DNA from: Psychrobacillus lasiicapitis
GTDB lineage: Bacteria > Bacillota > Bacilli > Bacillales_A > Planococcaceae
NCBI RefSeq assembly: GCF_006861795.1
Contig: NZ_VDGH01000008.1
Coordinates: 213,504 to 277,503, forward strand
Direction: 5' to 3'
DNA: 64,000 nt
Shown here piece by piece: positions 1 to 8,789 of this stretch. Position 1 is the first letter of the stretch; each line of letters opens with the position of its first letter. Under the pieces are notes generated by a model. It saw only the letters and a list, made by a program, of their open reading frames with translations. It searched no databases and had not been told where the DNA came from. The translations under genes and the position numbers were made by a program.

Positions 1-1
1 A

Positions 2-130
2 GAAGGAGTGGAAACAAAGGAACAGCTTGATTTTTTGAAAGATCACCAATGTGATATCTCACAGGGCTATTACTTTAACAAACCACTTCCAGTAGATGAA
101 ATTGAAACCATCTATTTAGCACAACATTGA
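2..130 (+). CDS. C-terminal end of an EAL-domain (c-di-GMP phosphodiesterase-like) protein, partial
   Basis: The open frame runs from the window edge to a TGA. Its roughly 42 residues contain the pattern GVE..EQLDFL, then CDISQGYYF and KPLP. This is the usual end of EAL domains, where the CD.xQGY.fskPlp segment closes the barrel. The protein starts outside the window, so its N-terminal sensor and catalytic residues cannot be judged. It ends 21 bases before the next gene on the same strand. The thiamine-enzyme gene has its own ribosome binding site, so shared transcription is possible but not shown. Family assignment is fairly secure, activity unknown. Confidence 0.75.
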   Translation, partial: EGVETKEQLDFLKDHQCDISQGYYFNKPLPVDEIETIYLAQH

Positions 131-151
131 CTATAAGGGGACTCTTACAAC

Positions 152-1786
152 ATGACAACGACTTCATCGGTATTAGTATCGAATTTTAAACATTGGGGAA
201 TTCACCATATATTTGGTATTCCAGGTAAAGCAATATCTCCAATATTATTCGAAGTATTACACCATGAAATGGAATTTGTATTAAGTAAACATGAAGCAGC
301 TGCAGGATTTGAAGCCACTGGTTATGCCCAGATGAATCGAAAAATCGGAGTCGCAGTTGGTACATCTGGACCAGGCGGTACTAACCTGCTTACAGCCGCT
401 GGTCAGGCGAAAGCCTCGAATCTACCATTATTAATCATCACTGGACATCCTTCCATGAAAGACACCGGAAAAGCAATGGGACAGGACTCAAGTCTTTTTG
501 GTGCGGATCTTGTAGATATGTTCCGATCTGTCACGAAATTTAGTGCTCGGGTAGAACGAGGAGATATGCTAAAACCTTTTCTAGAGCATGCCCTGGAAAA
601 AGCTCTATCCGGTGTAAAAGGACCTGTCCATCTTTCTATCGCGTTTGATATTTTATTGGAAGAGATTGAACCATTCCAGCTTGACCTACCGGTACCTCAT
701 GAAATGATTTCACCTAAAACTAGTGAAGTGATTGAGAAACTGAATATAGCTAAACGTCCTCTTCTATTCTTAGGAAAAGGCGTACATTCGAGTCGGGCGT
801 ATGAAGAAGTTCAACAGCTTGCCGAACATTGGAACATCCCTGTCATCACAACACCAGGAGGAAAAGGAACATTCCCTTCTAACCATACGCTGTCTCTTGG
901 CGCATTTGGTCTCGGTGGTACTCCTGAAGCAACATCATACTTACAAGAAAAGGTCGACCTATTAATAGTCATCGGTTCTAAACTAAGTGATATGTCTACA
1001 GCTGGTATATCGGAAGCGATGTATCCCGAACATGTCATTCACTTCGATTATGACCCAACATTTATCGGGAAATCGATTCAAGTACCCACTACTCCAGTAC
1101 TTGGTGATATAAAGTCGAATTTAACAGCTATGTTAAAAGATATGCCAAAAACAGATAGCGAAGCATTTTTAACACCAATCAAGGAGATTCAACTTCAGGA
1201 AAATAATCCAGGGGAGCGTATGTCCGCAGTCCAAGTTTTACGGGCAATGCGCCACGCACTTCCAAACGATGCGATTGTTTTTGGAGATGATGGAAGTCAC
1301 TCTTTTTATGGTATTAAACACTTTGATATCTATAAGCCAGGCACTTTCTTCTTTGATGATATATTCGGTGCCATGGGGAACGGAATTGGCTACTCCATTG
1401 GCGCAAAACTAGCAGCTCCTGAAGAAACGATTGTGTGCTTAGTTGGGGACGGATGTATGTTCATGCACGGAACTGAACTTTCAACGGCTTATAACTATAA
1501 CTCCCCTGTTTTGTTCGTCGTTTTAAATAATGGACGACTTGATATGGTTGAAAAAGGAATGCAAAAAATGATCGGCACTTCTATCGGTGGTGTGTACGAG
1601 ACTCCACTCAATGTAAAAGGGTTTGCCGAATCTATGGGATTGGAAGCATTTACTTGTCATGACCCATATGATTTATCCAATAAAATAAAAGAGTCGTTAC
1701 TGAAGATAAAAGAAACAAATAAACCAATCGTAATTGAAGCATTGGTGGATGAACACGAAATACCACCAACTATGGGGAGGCAATAA
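152..1786 (+). CDS. Thiamine-diphosphate-dependent enzyme of the acetolactate synthase/decarboxylase superfamily
   Basis: At 544 residues it has the three-domain length of this superfamily. The N-terminal Pyr domain carries the catalytic Glu in KHEAAAGFEATGYAQ (about residue 48). A central domain follows. The C-terminal PP domain has the ThDP/Mg motif starting GDGCMFM (about 426) and ending LNNGRLD. AAGGGG precedes the ATG. It is not an obvious IlvB: no small subunit or isoleucine/valine genes are nearby. The next gene, a carboxymuconolactone-decarboxylase-like protein, begins 1 base after its stop and is probably co-translated. Carboligation or decarboxylation of a 2-oxo acid is inferred from the family; the substrate cannot be read from the sequence. 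Confidence 0.85.
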   Translation: MTTTSSVLVSNFKHWGIHHIFGIPGKAISPILFEVLHHEMEFVLSKHEAAAGFEATGYAQMNRKIGVAVGTSGPGGTNLLTAAGQAKASNLPLLIITGHPSMKDTGKAMGQDSSLFGADLVDMFRSVTKFSARVERGDMLKPFLEHALEKALSGVKGPVHLSIAFDILLEEIEPFQLDLPVPHEMISPKTSEVIEKLNIAKRPLLFLGKGVHSSRAYEEVQQLAEHWNIPVITTPGGKGTFPSNHTLSLGAFGLGGTPEATSYLQEKVDLLIVIGSKLSDMSTAGISEAMYPEHVIHFDYDPTFIGKSIQVPTTPVLGDIKSNLTAMLKDMPKTDSEAFLTPIKEIQLQENNPGERMSAVQVLRAMRHALPNDAIVFGDDGSHSFYGIKHFDIYKPGTFFFDDIFGAMGNGIGYSIGAKLAAPEETIVCLVGDGCMFMHGTELSTAYNYNSPVLFVVLNNGRLDMVEKGMQKMIGTSIGGVYETPLNVKGFAESMGLEAFTCHDPYDLSNKIKESLLKIKETNKPIVIEALVDEHEIPPTMGRQ

Positions 1787-1787
1787 C

Positions 1788-2177
1788 ATGGAAAACAACA
1801 AGCGATATGAGGCCGGGAAACAAGCAATGGAGGAATTATTTTCACAAGAAGTACGAACTGGCATGGAAGAAATAAAAAAAGTTTCCCCTGACTTATGGGA
1901 GATGATTGTATCCTTTGGCTTTGGAGACCTCTACTCTCGAAAAACACTTTCGTTCGCACAACGAGAAATCATTACACTGACAACGCTTATCACACAAGGA
2001 GCTTTCGATCAGCTTAGAGTTCACTTACAAGCAGCTCTAAATGTTGGGCTCTCCAAAGAAGAAATAATAGAGATTATCATCCACTGTGCCGGATACGTTG
2101 GTTTTCCAAAAGCGGTTCACGCAATGGGAATCGCTGGAGAGATTTTTAAAGAATCAGAGGAAACACACAATAAATAA
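1788..2177 (+). CDS. Carboxymuconolactone decarboxylase (CMD/AhpD-fold) family protein
   Basis: The 129-residue protein is the size of single-domain CMD proteins. It has the helical segment FGDLYSRKTLSFAQREIITL followed by the conserved pattern QLRVHLQAALNVGLSKEE and an IIHCAGYVGFPKA stretch, all typical of the family. The frame is open further upstream, but the ATG at 1788 has GGGGAGG 7 bases before it and lies 1 base past the upstream stop, so I chose it. Pairing with a ThDP enzyme suggests a two-gene operon for a small acid or oxo acid. Whether it is a decarboxylase, a peroxidase-like AhpD protein or an accessory protein is not determined; the single HC (rather than CxxC) argues against a typical AhpD disulfide centre. 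Confidence 0.85.
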   Translation: MENNKRYEAGKQAMEELFSQEVRTGMEEIKKVSPDLWEMIVSFGFGDLYSRKTLSFAQREIITLTTLITQGAFDQLRVHLQAALNVGLSKEEIIEIIIHCAGYVGFPKAVHAMGIAGEIFKESEETHNK

Positions 2178-2178
2178 A

Positions 2179-2214
2179 CCAAATGCCCACCTAAATCAGG
2201 TGGGCATTTGGTTT
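2179..2214 (+). terminator. Rho-independent terminator after the ThDP/CMD gene pair
   Basis: A perfect 14-bp stem (CCAAATGCCCACCT and its complement) closes over a 5-base loop and is followed by a short T run. It starts 2 bases after the CMD stop. The stem core CCCACCT/AGGTGGG recurs in several other hairpins of the window. Confidence 0.85.
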
Positions 2215-2252
2215 GGCTACGAGGAAGTTTAAGAACTTCCATCTCACGCTTG

Positions 2253-2402
2253 TCAAACTTTACTTTTATCCAATAAGCTTCTCAGCTGCTCCGATAACTC
2301 TTTAATAATATCATCCGTTTTAATCGAATCATTCTCATTTCCTCTATTATATCCATATTCTAAAATACGCTTGAATTCTTCTTGTAATTCTGCCGTTGTC
2401 AT
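2253..2402 (-). CDS. Small hypothetical protein, 49 residues
   Basis: An ATG ORF beginning MTTAELQEEFKRILEYG and ending LLDKSKV. AGGAGG sits 9 bases upstream of the ATG, one of the best ribosome binding sites of the region, which is the main reason for calling it. The product is highly charged and probably helical (two amphipathic helices around a GNENDS turn). No signal peptide or membrane segment is seen. It stands alone between two convergent transcription units. I do not recognise the family. It has the size range of Spo0E-like small proteins but lacks their SQELD motif. Confidence 0.55.
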   Translation of the reverse strand: MTTAELQEEFKRILEYGYNRGNENDSIKTDDIIKELSEQLRSLLDKSKV

Positions 2403-2752
2403 ACGACAATACCTCCTATGTTTTTCAATATATTGTATCTATTAATAATTAATTAACTTTTTGTATATTGTAATACAGCACCATTACAGCATGATGTCAA
2501 AACTACTCATTATCTATTAAATTACGATTAAATTCGATGCAAAAGTTTTTGAATGATTAACTCACCTCTAAAATATCTGATAACTTCCAGAATAATAATA
2601 CAGGAATGCCTTATCAAAGCAAGCGCTTTTTAGCTTTTATTGTAAATTACCCCATTTTCATTGTAACAAACATCATAATTATAGAATAGTCTGAATAAAG
2701 AATAGATTTTATGTTCTAAAAGGACGAAATTTATCAAAAGAGAACATAAAAT

Positions 2753-2781
2753 AACACCCACCTTTTTATCAGGTGAGCGTT
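2753..2781 (-). terminator. Hairpin, probable terminator (minus orientation)
   Basis: Arms AACACCCACCT and AGGTGAGCGTT pair fully only in minus-strand RNA, where the two imperfect positions become G-U pairs. This orientation suits transcription coming from the amidase operon. The stem belongs to the shared CCCACCT-type family of this window. Confidence 0.55.
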
Positions 2782-2847
2782 AGTTTTGGATTATATATTT
2801 AATAGAAAGTACTTTTTTCGTGTACAATCATTTTTCTTCGCTCACAT

Positions 2848-2885
2848 AAAAAAACGCCCTCTTATTCGTTTAAGTGGACGTTTTT
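2848..2885 (-). terminator. Terminator of the amidase/TRAP operon
   Basis: Imperfect hairpin with arms AAAACGCCCTCTTA and TAAGTGGACGTTTT. In minus-strand RNA it continues into a U-rich tract. It lies 164 bases past the amidase stop. Confidence 0.6.
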
Positions 2886-3048
2886 AATGTATTTAATTAA
2901 AATAGGAAAGCTTTTTAGTTCACTTAATCTGGTTTATTTAAGAATCACACTAATATTCACAGTCCCCAGGAAGATATTCTGCCAAATGTAAAATTCCCAT
3001 CTGATCCATTAGCTAAATACACACGAACATACAATCAAACGACGACAC

Positions 3049-4473
3049 TTAATTGAGAATGTCATATTTTGCTGTATTAATGGAGAGTTCCGATTCCAAA
3101 GCATGACCTACCCGATATAAAGTAACTTCATCGAATTCTCTTCCGATAAGCTGAAATCCTACTGGCATACCATCAGAGGAAAAGCCACATGGTACTGACA
3201 GACTAGGAAAACCATTAAGATTTGTCGGGGCTGTAAGTTTGATAATTGACCAGCGAATATGCTGACCAATATATTTTTCAATATCCACATGGCGCTCACC
3301 GATTTTCGGCGGCAGGATGGGCAATGTCGGAGTGAAAATTACATCAACGTTTTCTAGTGCTCGGTTAAATTCTTCTTTAGCTAGTTGACGAGTCTGTAAA
3401 GCCTGCGCATACTCATATCCTTTCGTCTCCATGGCTGTATACAGGCGTTCTTTCACCTCGTCATCCCATTGATCTGGATAATCTTTTAAATTCTGTTCAT
3501 GAACAGCGAATGCTTCACTTCGTAAGATAACTTTATGTGCATCTGAGAACTTTTCAATGTGCGGCAAATCTACAGACTTAACAACAGCACCCATGTTTCG
3601 TAAAACTTGAATAGTTTTATTCATTATCGTTCTTACTTCATCATTCATATCATCAAAATAAAATTTAGATGGCAACCCTATTTTCATTCCTGCTATTCCT
3701 TTTCCTATATCTCTTAAAAAATCTTCTGATTCACGATCAATGGAATAAGGATCATTTTTATCAAAACCAGCAAGAGCATTCATAACTATTGCGTTATCTG
3801 TCACAGTTCTAGTCAGTGGTCCGACATGATCAAGCGTCCATGAAAGCGGATAAACTCCTTGTTTGCTAATACGGCCATATGTCGGTTTCATTCCAACAAC
3901 TCCGCAAAAGGAAGCTGGAACCCTGACTGATCCTCCTGTATCAGTGCCTAACGCAGCGTAGCACAAGCAAGCAGATACTGCAGCGGCGGATCCGCTACTT
4001 GATCCTCCTGTCATTTTTTCCGGATTGTGAGGATTTCGAACTGGGCCAAAATAGGAACGATCACCAGTAGGACCATAAGCAAATTGATGAGTGTTCAACT
4101 TTCCGATTAAGATGGCTCCTGCCTCTTTCAATTTCTCAACTACGGTTGCATTATATTCAGGGACAAAATCCTGGTAGATTTCAGAACCCATTGTAGTCTT
4201 TGCATTCACCGTATAGATTAAATCTTTTAAACCAATGGGAATTCCGTGAAGAGGACCTTTATAATTACCAGCTTCTATTTCTCGTTGAACTTTATGAGCT
4301 TGTTCTATAACATCTTCGCGATCGACGGTGATATATGAATTGATTATAGGATCAATGTTTTCTATGCGTTTTAGGAATTTTAAAGCAATTTCAACCGGAG
4401 ATATTTTCTTCTCTTTGATCATTTCAGAAATCTTTTTAATATCGTAAGTCACTAAATCTTCTTTAGTTTTCAT
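3049..4473 (-). CDS. Amidase (amidase-signature family)
   Basis: This 474-residue stand-alone amidase has the full Ser-cisSer-Lys triad with canonical spacing: Lys83 in GLKDL, Ser158 in the signature GGSSSGSAAAV and Ser182 in DTGGSVR. It would hydrolyse a carboxamide to an acid and ammonia in the cytoplasm. It resembles GatA, but no gatB or gatC is present, so a catabolic role is more likely. It is the last gene of the operon GntR - dehydrogenase - TRAP dctPQM - amidase, 35 bases after dctM. That placement suggests the imported compound, or one linked to it, carries an amide bond. The substrate is not predictable from sequence. Confidence 0.9.
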   Translation of the reverse strand: MKTKEDLVTYDIKKISEMIKEKKISPVEIALKFLKRIENIDPIINSYITVDREDVIEQAHKVQREIEAGNYKGPLHGIPIGLKDLIYTVNAKTTMGSEIYQDFVPEYNATVVEKLKEAGAILIGKLNTHQFAYGPTGDRSYFGPVRNPHNPEKMTGGSSSGSAAAVSACLCYAALGTDTGGSVRVPASFCGVVGMKPTYGRISKQGVYPLSWTLDHVGPLTRTVTDNAIVMNALAGFDKNDPYSIDRESEDFLRDIGKGIAGMKIGLPSKFYFDDMNDEVRTIMNKTIQVLRNMGAVVKSVDLPHIEKFSDAHKVILRSEAFAVHEQNLKDYPDQWDDEVKERLYTAMETKGYEYAQALQTRQLAKEEFNRALENVDVIFTPTLPILPPKIGERHVDIEKYIGQHIRWSIIKLTAPTNLNGFPSLSVPCGFSSDGMPVGFQLIGREFDEVTLYRVGHALESELSINTAKYDILN

Positions 4474-4508
4474 TTAATATCCCATCCTTTGCATCATTTA
4501 TCTTGATA

Positions 4509-5777
4509 TCACTTAACTAGTCCAAGAGAAAGAGCAGGAAAAGCAATAACAGCAATCAGACCGAGTATCAGTACAGCATAGAAAGGCAATACGCCTTTGA
4601 CCACATTTCCTACACTTTCTCTAGTAATCCCGCTCACTACAAATAGATTTAATCCTACTGGTGGTGTAATCATTCCCAATTCCATATTAATCGTCATAAT
4701 GATTGCAAAATGTAACAAGTTTATATCGAATATCGCTAGTAGTGGTAACAAGATTGGTAAGGTGATTAGAATGATAGACACCGCATCTAGGAACATACCT
4801 AACACAAAGAACAACAAGTTAATGGCAATTAGGAAAACCCAAACATTTGTGGAACTTGACTCTATCCATTGTGTTATCGATTGTGGGATTTGTTCAGTAG
4901 TCAGGAACATACCGAAAATATTAGCAGATGCAATAATCAAGAAAATCATTGCTGAAATATTGATGGATTCTTTCACTATGCCTCTAAATATAGGAAATTT
5001 CATTTCTTTATAGACAAATACAGATACAATTACTGAATAAAGAACTGCAACAAACGATGCTTCCGTAGGTGTCATAATCCCAGTATAAATTCCACCCAAA
5101 ATTAGAATCGGCAATATAAAACCCCAAATTGCCTTTCGTGATTTACGGATTCTTTCTTGCATACTTTCTTTTGGCAATGTATCATACTTATTTATTCTGG
5201 CATTTATAATGGCTGAGATCATTAATAGTGCTCCCAGGAATATACCAGGTAAAATACCCGCCGTAAAAAGATCCCCGATGGACTGTTCGGAAACCACTCC
5301 ATAAATAATTAGAGGTATAGATGGCGGTATTAATATACCAAGAGTTCCTGCAGCTGCAACCAGTCCCATCGAATACCGCTTGCTATAACCTGCTTCTACC
5401 ATTGCAGGAATCATAATAGCTCCTATAGCAGCAGCTGTCGCTGGACTCGATCCAGAAATAGCTGCGAAAATCATACAAGCTGAAATCGTAACAAGTGCAA
5501 GCCCGCCTCTAAAATGACCGATCCATGACTTTAACGCTTCGATCAAAGCGAAAGAAATTCCTCCTCTTGACATAATGATTCCGGCAAAAATAAAGCCCGG
5601 AATTGCCATTAATGCTGAGGAACTAACCGAAGTAAACATTTTTTGTATAACTGCATACATCGTAAAATCGATTAAACTAAGGGCAAATAAACTAGATAAT
5701 CCGAGACTTACAGCAATTGGAACCCTGATTAAGCAAAGAACAAAAAATGATATCAGCAGTACTAATGTGGCACTCAT
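4509..5777 (-). CDS. dctM: TRAP transporter large permease (DctM-type)
   Basis: A 422-residue, strongly hydrophobic protein with about 12 predicted membrane segments. It shows family landmarks such as GILIPPSIPLIIYG near residue 150 and a second GMITPPVGLNLFV near the C-terminus, which are re-entrant hairpin motifs of the DctM/SiaM family. It forms the cation-coupled translocation channel with the small permease encoded 18 bases upstream. AAGGAGG precedes the ATG. With dctP and dctQ it makes a complete TRAP system. The substrate is inferred from context to be a hydroxy-dicarboxylate or related acid. Confidence 0.93.
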   Translation of the reverse strand: MSATLVLLISFFVLCLIRVPIAVSLGLSSLFALSLIDFTMYAVIQKMFTSVSSSALMAIPGFIFAGIIMSRGGISFALIEALKSWIGHFRGGLALVTISACMIFAAISGSSPATAAAIGAIMIPAMVEAGYSKRYSMGLVAAAGTLGILIPPSIPLIIYGVVSEQSIGDLFTAGILPGIFLGALLMISAIINARINKYDTLPKESMQERIRKSRKAIWGFILPILILGGIYTGIMTPTEASFVAVLYSVIVSVFVYKEMKFPIFRGIVKESINISAMIFLIIASANIFGMFLTTEQIPQSITQWIESSSTNVWVFLIAINLLFFVLGMFLDAVSIILITLPILLPLLAIFDINLLHFAIIMTINMELGMITPPVGLNLFVVSGITRESVGNVVKGVLPFYAVLILGLIAVIAFPALSLGLVK

Positions 5778-5795
5778 AATGGTCCCTCCTTCCCG

Positions 5796-6314
5796 TTATA
5801 CCGCATTCTTCATGCGTTCAATATTTTCTTGTTCTTCATCTTTAACTGGATTACGAATAACACTTACAATCCTAACCAAAAAATAGAAAGAAAGCAGTCC
5901 CATCCCTATTGGCATAATCATATAAGTAAGCCAGATTGGAATTCCTACATCTACAGTTACTCCTCCTTGGACTCTTGCAATGTCTACCATTTCTATTCCC
6001 ATGAACATTAAGTAAATACTAAAACCAGCTCCTAGGACATTGCTTATAATATTGAATATTTTCTTAATGAAGGGTGGCATTTTATCATAAACTAAGTCCA
6101 CTACAATGTGACGTTCATCTTTTAATGCCATACCAAAACCAAGGAAAATGGCTGCAACCATAAAAATCTCGAAAATTTCTGTTGTCCAACCAACTGGATT
6201 ATTGAAAATATAACGCATAAACACGCCGTATATTGCAATAATTGAACCTGTAATAAAAAAGAAAGATGCAATACCTTCTTCAACTATTTCTAAAATCGAT
6301 AGGATCTTTTTCAT
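5796..6314 (-). CDS. dctQ: TRAP transporter small permease (DctQ-type)
   Basis: The 172-residue protein has four predicted membrane helices and the typical DctQ landmarks: RYIFNNPVGWTTEI near residue 34 and KDERHIVVDLVYD near 65. It partners DctM in the membrane. Its position between the binding-protein gene and dctM is the standard TRAP order. The C-terminus is charged (KDEEQENIERMKN) and cytoplasmic. Confidence 0.92.
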   Translation of the reverse strand: MKKILSILEIVEEGIASFFFITGSIIAIYGVFMRYIFNNPVGWTTEIFEIFMVAAIFLGFGMALKDERHIVVDLVYDKMPPFIKKIFNIISNVLGAGFSIYLMFMGIEMVDIARVQGGVTVDVGIPIWLTYMIMPIGMGLLSFYFLVRIVSVIRNPVKDEEQENIERMKNAV

Positions 6315-6396
6315 TTTGAATAGCCCCCTTTGTAACTATAACTCTATGAGTATTAAGAAGATTATGGATTAGACCATAATCTTCTTAAACTGTTCA

Positions 6397-7431
6397 TTAT
6401 TCGTTCGTTTGTTTTGCAGCTTCGATGTATTCTTCACCAATGATAGATGAAAATTCATCATAGATAGGTGCCCAGGCTTCACGGAAAGCATCGATTTCTT
6501 GTGTAGTAAGCTCATAAATTTCAATGTTTCCTCTTTCTTCAAGTTTCTGACGGCTTTCAACATTCATAGTTTTAGCAGCTTGACGTGCTGAATCTGTACC
6601 AGCCTTTAAACCCTCTTCTACAATTTTACGGGTTGGTTCATTCAGACTATCCATAAACTTTTTATTTACAAAAAGCCCCAGGTCTACTCGTGTTTCTCCA
6701 GACACGGTCAAGTATTTTTGTATTTCATCAAACTTCTTACTTTCTATATTTACAAAGGTATTTGTTTGTCCGTCAACTGTGCCTTGCTGAAGTGCTGTGT
6801 AAAGTTCTGTGAAAGGAATGGATGTTGAACCAGCTCCAAGGGTAGAGAAGACCTGCTCAAGTACTTGTCCGCCTTGTGTACGGAATTTCAATCCTTTCAA
6901 GTCCTCTGGAGTCTTAATCGGTCTTTTATCATTTGTTAGGTGTTTCTGTCCATTTGGCCACATGGCAATACCATAAATACCATCTTTATCTAAGCTTTTT
7001 AGAATTTCCAATCCCTTTTCGCTATCCCAAAATTTTACCGCTTCATCATCTCCATTGAATAAGAATGGCATTGAAGGAATATTAAAACGAGTATCTTCAC
7101 CAACTAGTTTCGCCATATCAATTTGTGTTATTTGAACATTGTTAGCTACTAATTGCTGATAGACGTCCTTGTCTCCAAACAACTGACCGTTCGGATATAT
7201 CTGAACTTTAATTTTGCCTCCTGATTCTTTCTCTATATAGTCTTTTACTGCCAACGACCCTACATGTTGAGATGTATTTTCAGATACTTCATGAGCAAGT
7301 TTAATGGTTATTTCTTGTACTTCATTGCTTGAGGTAGCACTAGGTTCCGAAGATTTTTTATTTCCACAAGCTGACAACATCATCAGTAAAACAATTGAAA
7401 CAATCATAAAACCTCTTTTGAAATTCCTCAT
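6397..7431 (-). CDS. dctP: TRAP transporter substrate-binding lipoprotein (DctP-type)
   Basis: The 344-residue protein begins with a basic n-region and hydrophobic stretch ending in the lipobox LSAC (Cys22), so it should be an outer-face lipoprotein. The mature part has the DctP pattern: IKLAHEVSENT near the start, PEDLKGLKFRTQGGQV around residue 180, where the conserved Arg that binds the substrate carboxylate is expected, and VDGQTNTFVNIESKKF around 240. A carboxylate ligand is therefore expected. It is the first transporter gene of the operon, 123 bases downstream of the dehydrogenase. Confidence 0.93.
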   Translation of the reverse strand: MRNFKRGFMIVSIVLLMMLSACGNKKSSEPSATSSNEVQEITIKLAHEVSENTSQHVGSLAVKDYIEKESGGKIKVQIYPNGQLFGDKDVYQQLVANNVQITQIDMAKLVGEDTRFNIPSMPFLFNGDDEAVKFWDSEKGLEILKSLDKDGIYGIAMWPNGQKHLTNDKRPIKTPEDLKGLKFRTQGGQVLEQVFSTLGAGSTSIPFTELYTALQQGTVDGQTNTFVNIESKKFDEIQKYLTVSGETRVDLGLFVNKKFMDSLNEPTRKIVEEGLKAGTDSARQAAKTMNVESRQKLEERGNIEIYELTTQEIDAFREAWAPIYDEFSSIIGEEYIEAAKQTNE

Positions 7432-7554
7432 AATTTACCCCCTAAAAGTTTTAATATATTTTTACAGTAATTCTACGTGGATTGACGCTATAGAAAACTC
7501 TCATCGCTCGGATGATTCTCCCGTAATAAAATCTATTTATGGAAAAAAACTAAT

Positions 7555-8622
7555 TTACACGGAAGCCAGTTTTTTCAACCGGTTGCAAATTTCATCAGCA
7601 ACCTCAACTGTAGTGAATGAACCACCAATATCTCCTGTTTTAATCCCATCTTTTGTAACCTCTTCGACTGTTTCAAGAAGTTTTTGACCCAATTCTTGCT
7701 CGCCAAAGTGATCCAGCATCATTTTGGCAGTCCAGATTTGACCAATCGGATTAGCAATACCTTTTCCAAAAATATCGGGAGCTGATCCATGCACCGGTTC
7801 AAACATAGAAGGATATTTACCATTAAGGTTAATATTAGCTGCTGGCGCAATCCCGATACTTCCCATAATTGCACCACTGATATCTGTCAGGATATCGCCA
7901 AAAAGATTACTGGCTACTATAACGTCAAACTCCTGTGGACGTGTCACAAAAAAAGCGGACAAAGCATCAATGTGATATGATGCGGTCTTTACCTCTGGGT
8001 AATCCTTCTTTACCTCATTGAAAACACTATCCCAAAATGGCATTGAATGAACGATTCCGTTCGATTTTGTTGCAGATGATAGATGTCCTCTCCTTTTTTT
8101 AGCCAGTTCGAATGCATAACGCATCGCACGTTCTGTTCCTTTTCTTGTAAACACTGCATTTTGAATCGCTATTTCTTCTTCGCCTTTATGAATCTTGCCA
8201 CCCACTTCGCTATATTCGCCTTCACTGTTCTCTCTTACGACAATCAAATCGAAGTCATTAGGATTAACCAAAGGGGACCTTAGTCCTTTAAAATATTTTG
8301 CGGGACGGATATTAATCTGCTGTTCAAATTCTCTTCTAATTTTTATTAACAGACCCCATAAAGAGACATGATCAGGTACAAGGTCAGGGTTACCAATTGC
8401 CCCTAGAAAAATCGCATCGAAATTCTGAAGTATATCCAACCCATCATCTGGCATCATCTTCCCATGCTCTACGTAATACTCGGAACTCCAGGGAAACTCT
8501 TTGTATTTGAAATTCAATCCACCATGAATTTCTGCAACCGCTTCCAATACTTTCAATGATGCAGGAACAACCTCTTTTCCTATTCCATCTCCTGCTATTA
8601 CAGCAATTTCATAATTTTTCAT
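7555..8622 (-). CDS. Tartrate/D-malate dehydrogenase-like isocitrate/isopropylmalate dehydrogenase family protein
   Basis: The 355-residue protein carries the family signature NLFGDILTDISGAIMG (about 222) and the nucleotide-site start AGDGIGKEV. It differs from LeuB in the segment YVEHGKMMPDDGLD and in DHVSLWGLLIKIRREF, which match tartrate dehydrogenase/decarboxylase and D-malate dehydrogenase proteins (TtuC/DmlA type). The expected reaction is NAD- and metal-dependent oxidation or oxidative decarboxylation of a 2-hydroxy diacid. It sits between GntR and the TRAP genes, so the transporter probably feeds it. No leucine genes are nearby, which argues against a biosynthetic LeuB. Confidence 0.85.
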   Translation of the reverse strand: MKNYEIAVIAGDGIGKEVVPASLKVLEAVAEIHGGLNFKYKEFPWSSEYYVEHGKMMPDDGLDILQNFDAIFLGAIGNPDLVPDHVSLWGLLIKIRREFEQQINIRPAKYFKGLRSPLVNPNDFDLIVVRENSEGEYSEVGGKIHKGEEEIAIQNAVFTRKGTERAMRYAFELAKKRRGHLSSATKSNGIVHSMPFWDSVFNEVKKDYPEVKTASYHIDALSAFFVTRPQEFDVIVASNLFGDILTDISGAIMGSIGIAPAANINLNGKYPSMFEPVHGSAPDIFGKGIANPIGQIWTAKMMLDHFGEQELGQKLLETVEEVTKDGIKTGDIGGSFTTVEVADEICNRLKKLASV

Positions 8623-8789
8623 CCTGTTTATACAACTCCTTTTTTAGATTGGTATTATAACTTTGCACTAAATTCCTTTGAAAATCGCCCCCATAGATTC
8701 GTTACACTTTGGCTGCCTCCATTTAAATTTTATAAACGCCTTATCTCGCACTTTTCCAAGTAAGCAGTACTTCTTTTTTAGAAGCGCCT

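Larger units (their letters stand above)
2403..3048. other. Gene-poor stretch with two hairpins and a short coding remnant
   Basis: AT-rich sequence without a supported gene. Two hairpins lie in it (annotated separately). On the minus strand, about 2957-3036, a 25-codon open stretch containing YLANGSDGNFTF and ending SSWGL then a stop looks like the tail of a decayed gene; its family is not recognised. An AAGCGCTTTTT motif near 2622 resembles half of a cre site but does not match the full consensus. Confidence 0.4.

Noticed and set aside
2600..2640. cre-like AAGCGCTT sequence
   Set aside because: Does not fit the full consensus and lies in a gene-poor region without a following promoter.
7555..8622. 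LeuB (3-isopropylmalate dehydrogenase)
   Set aside because: The YVEHGKMMPDDG and SLWGL segments and the absence of leu genes point to the tartrate/D-malate dehydrogenase branch.
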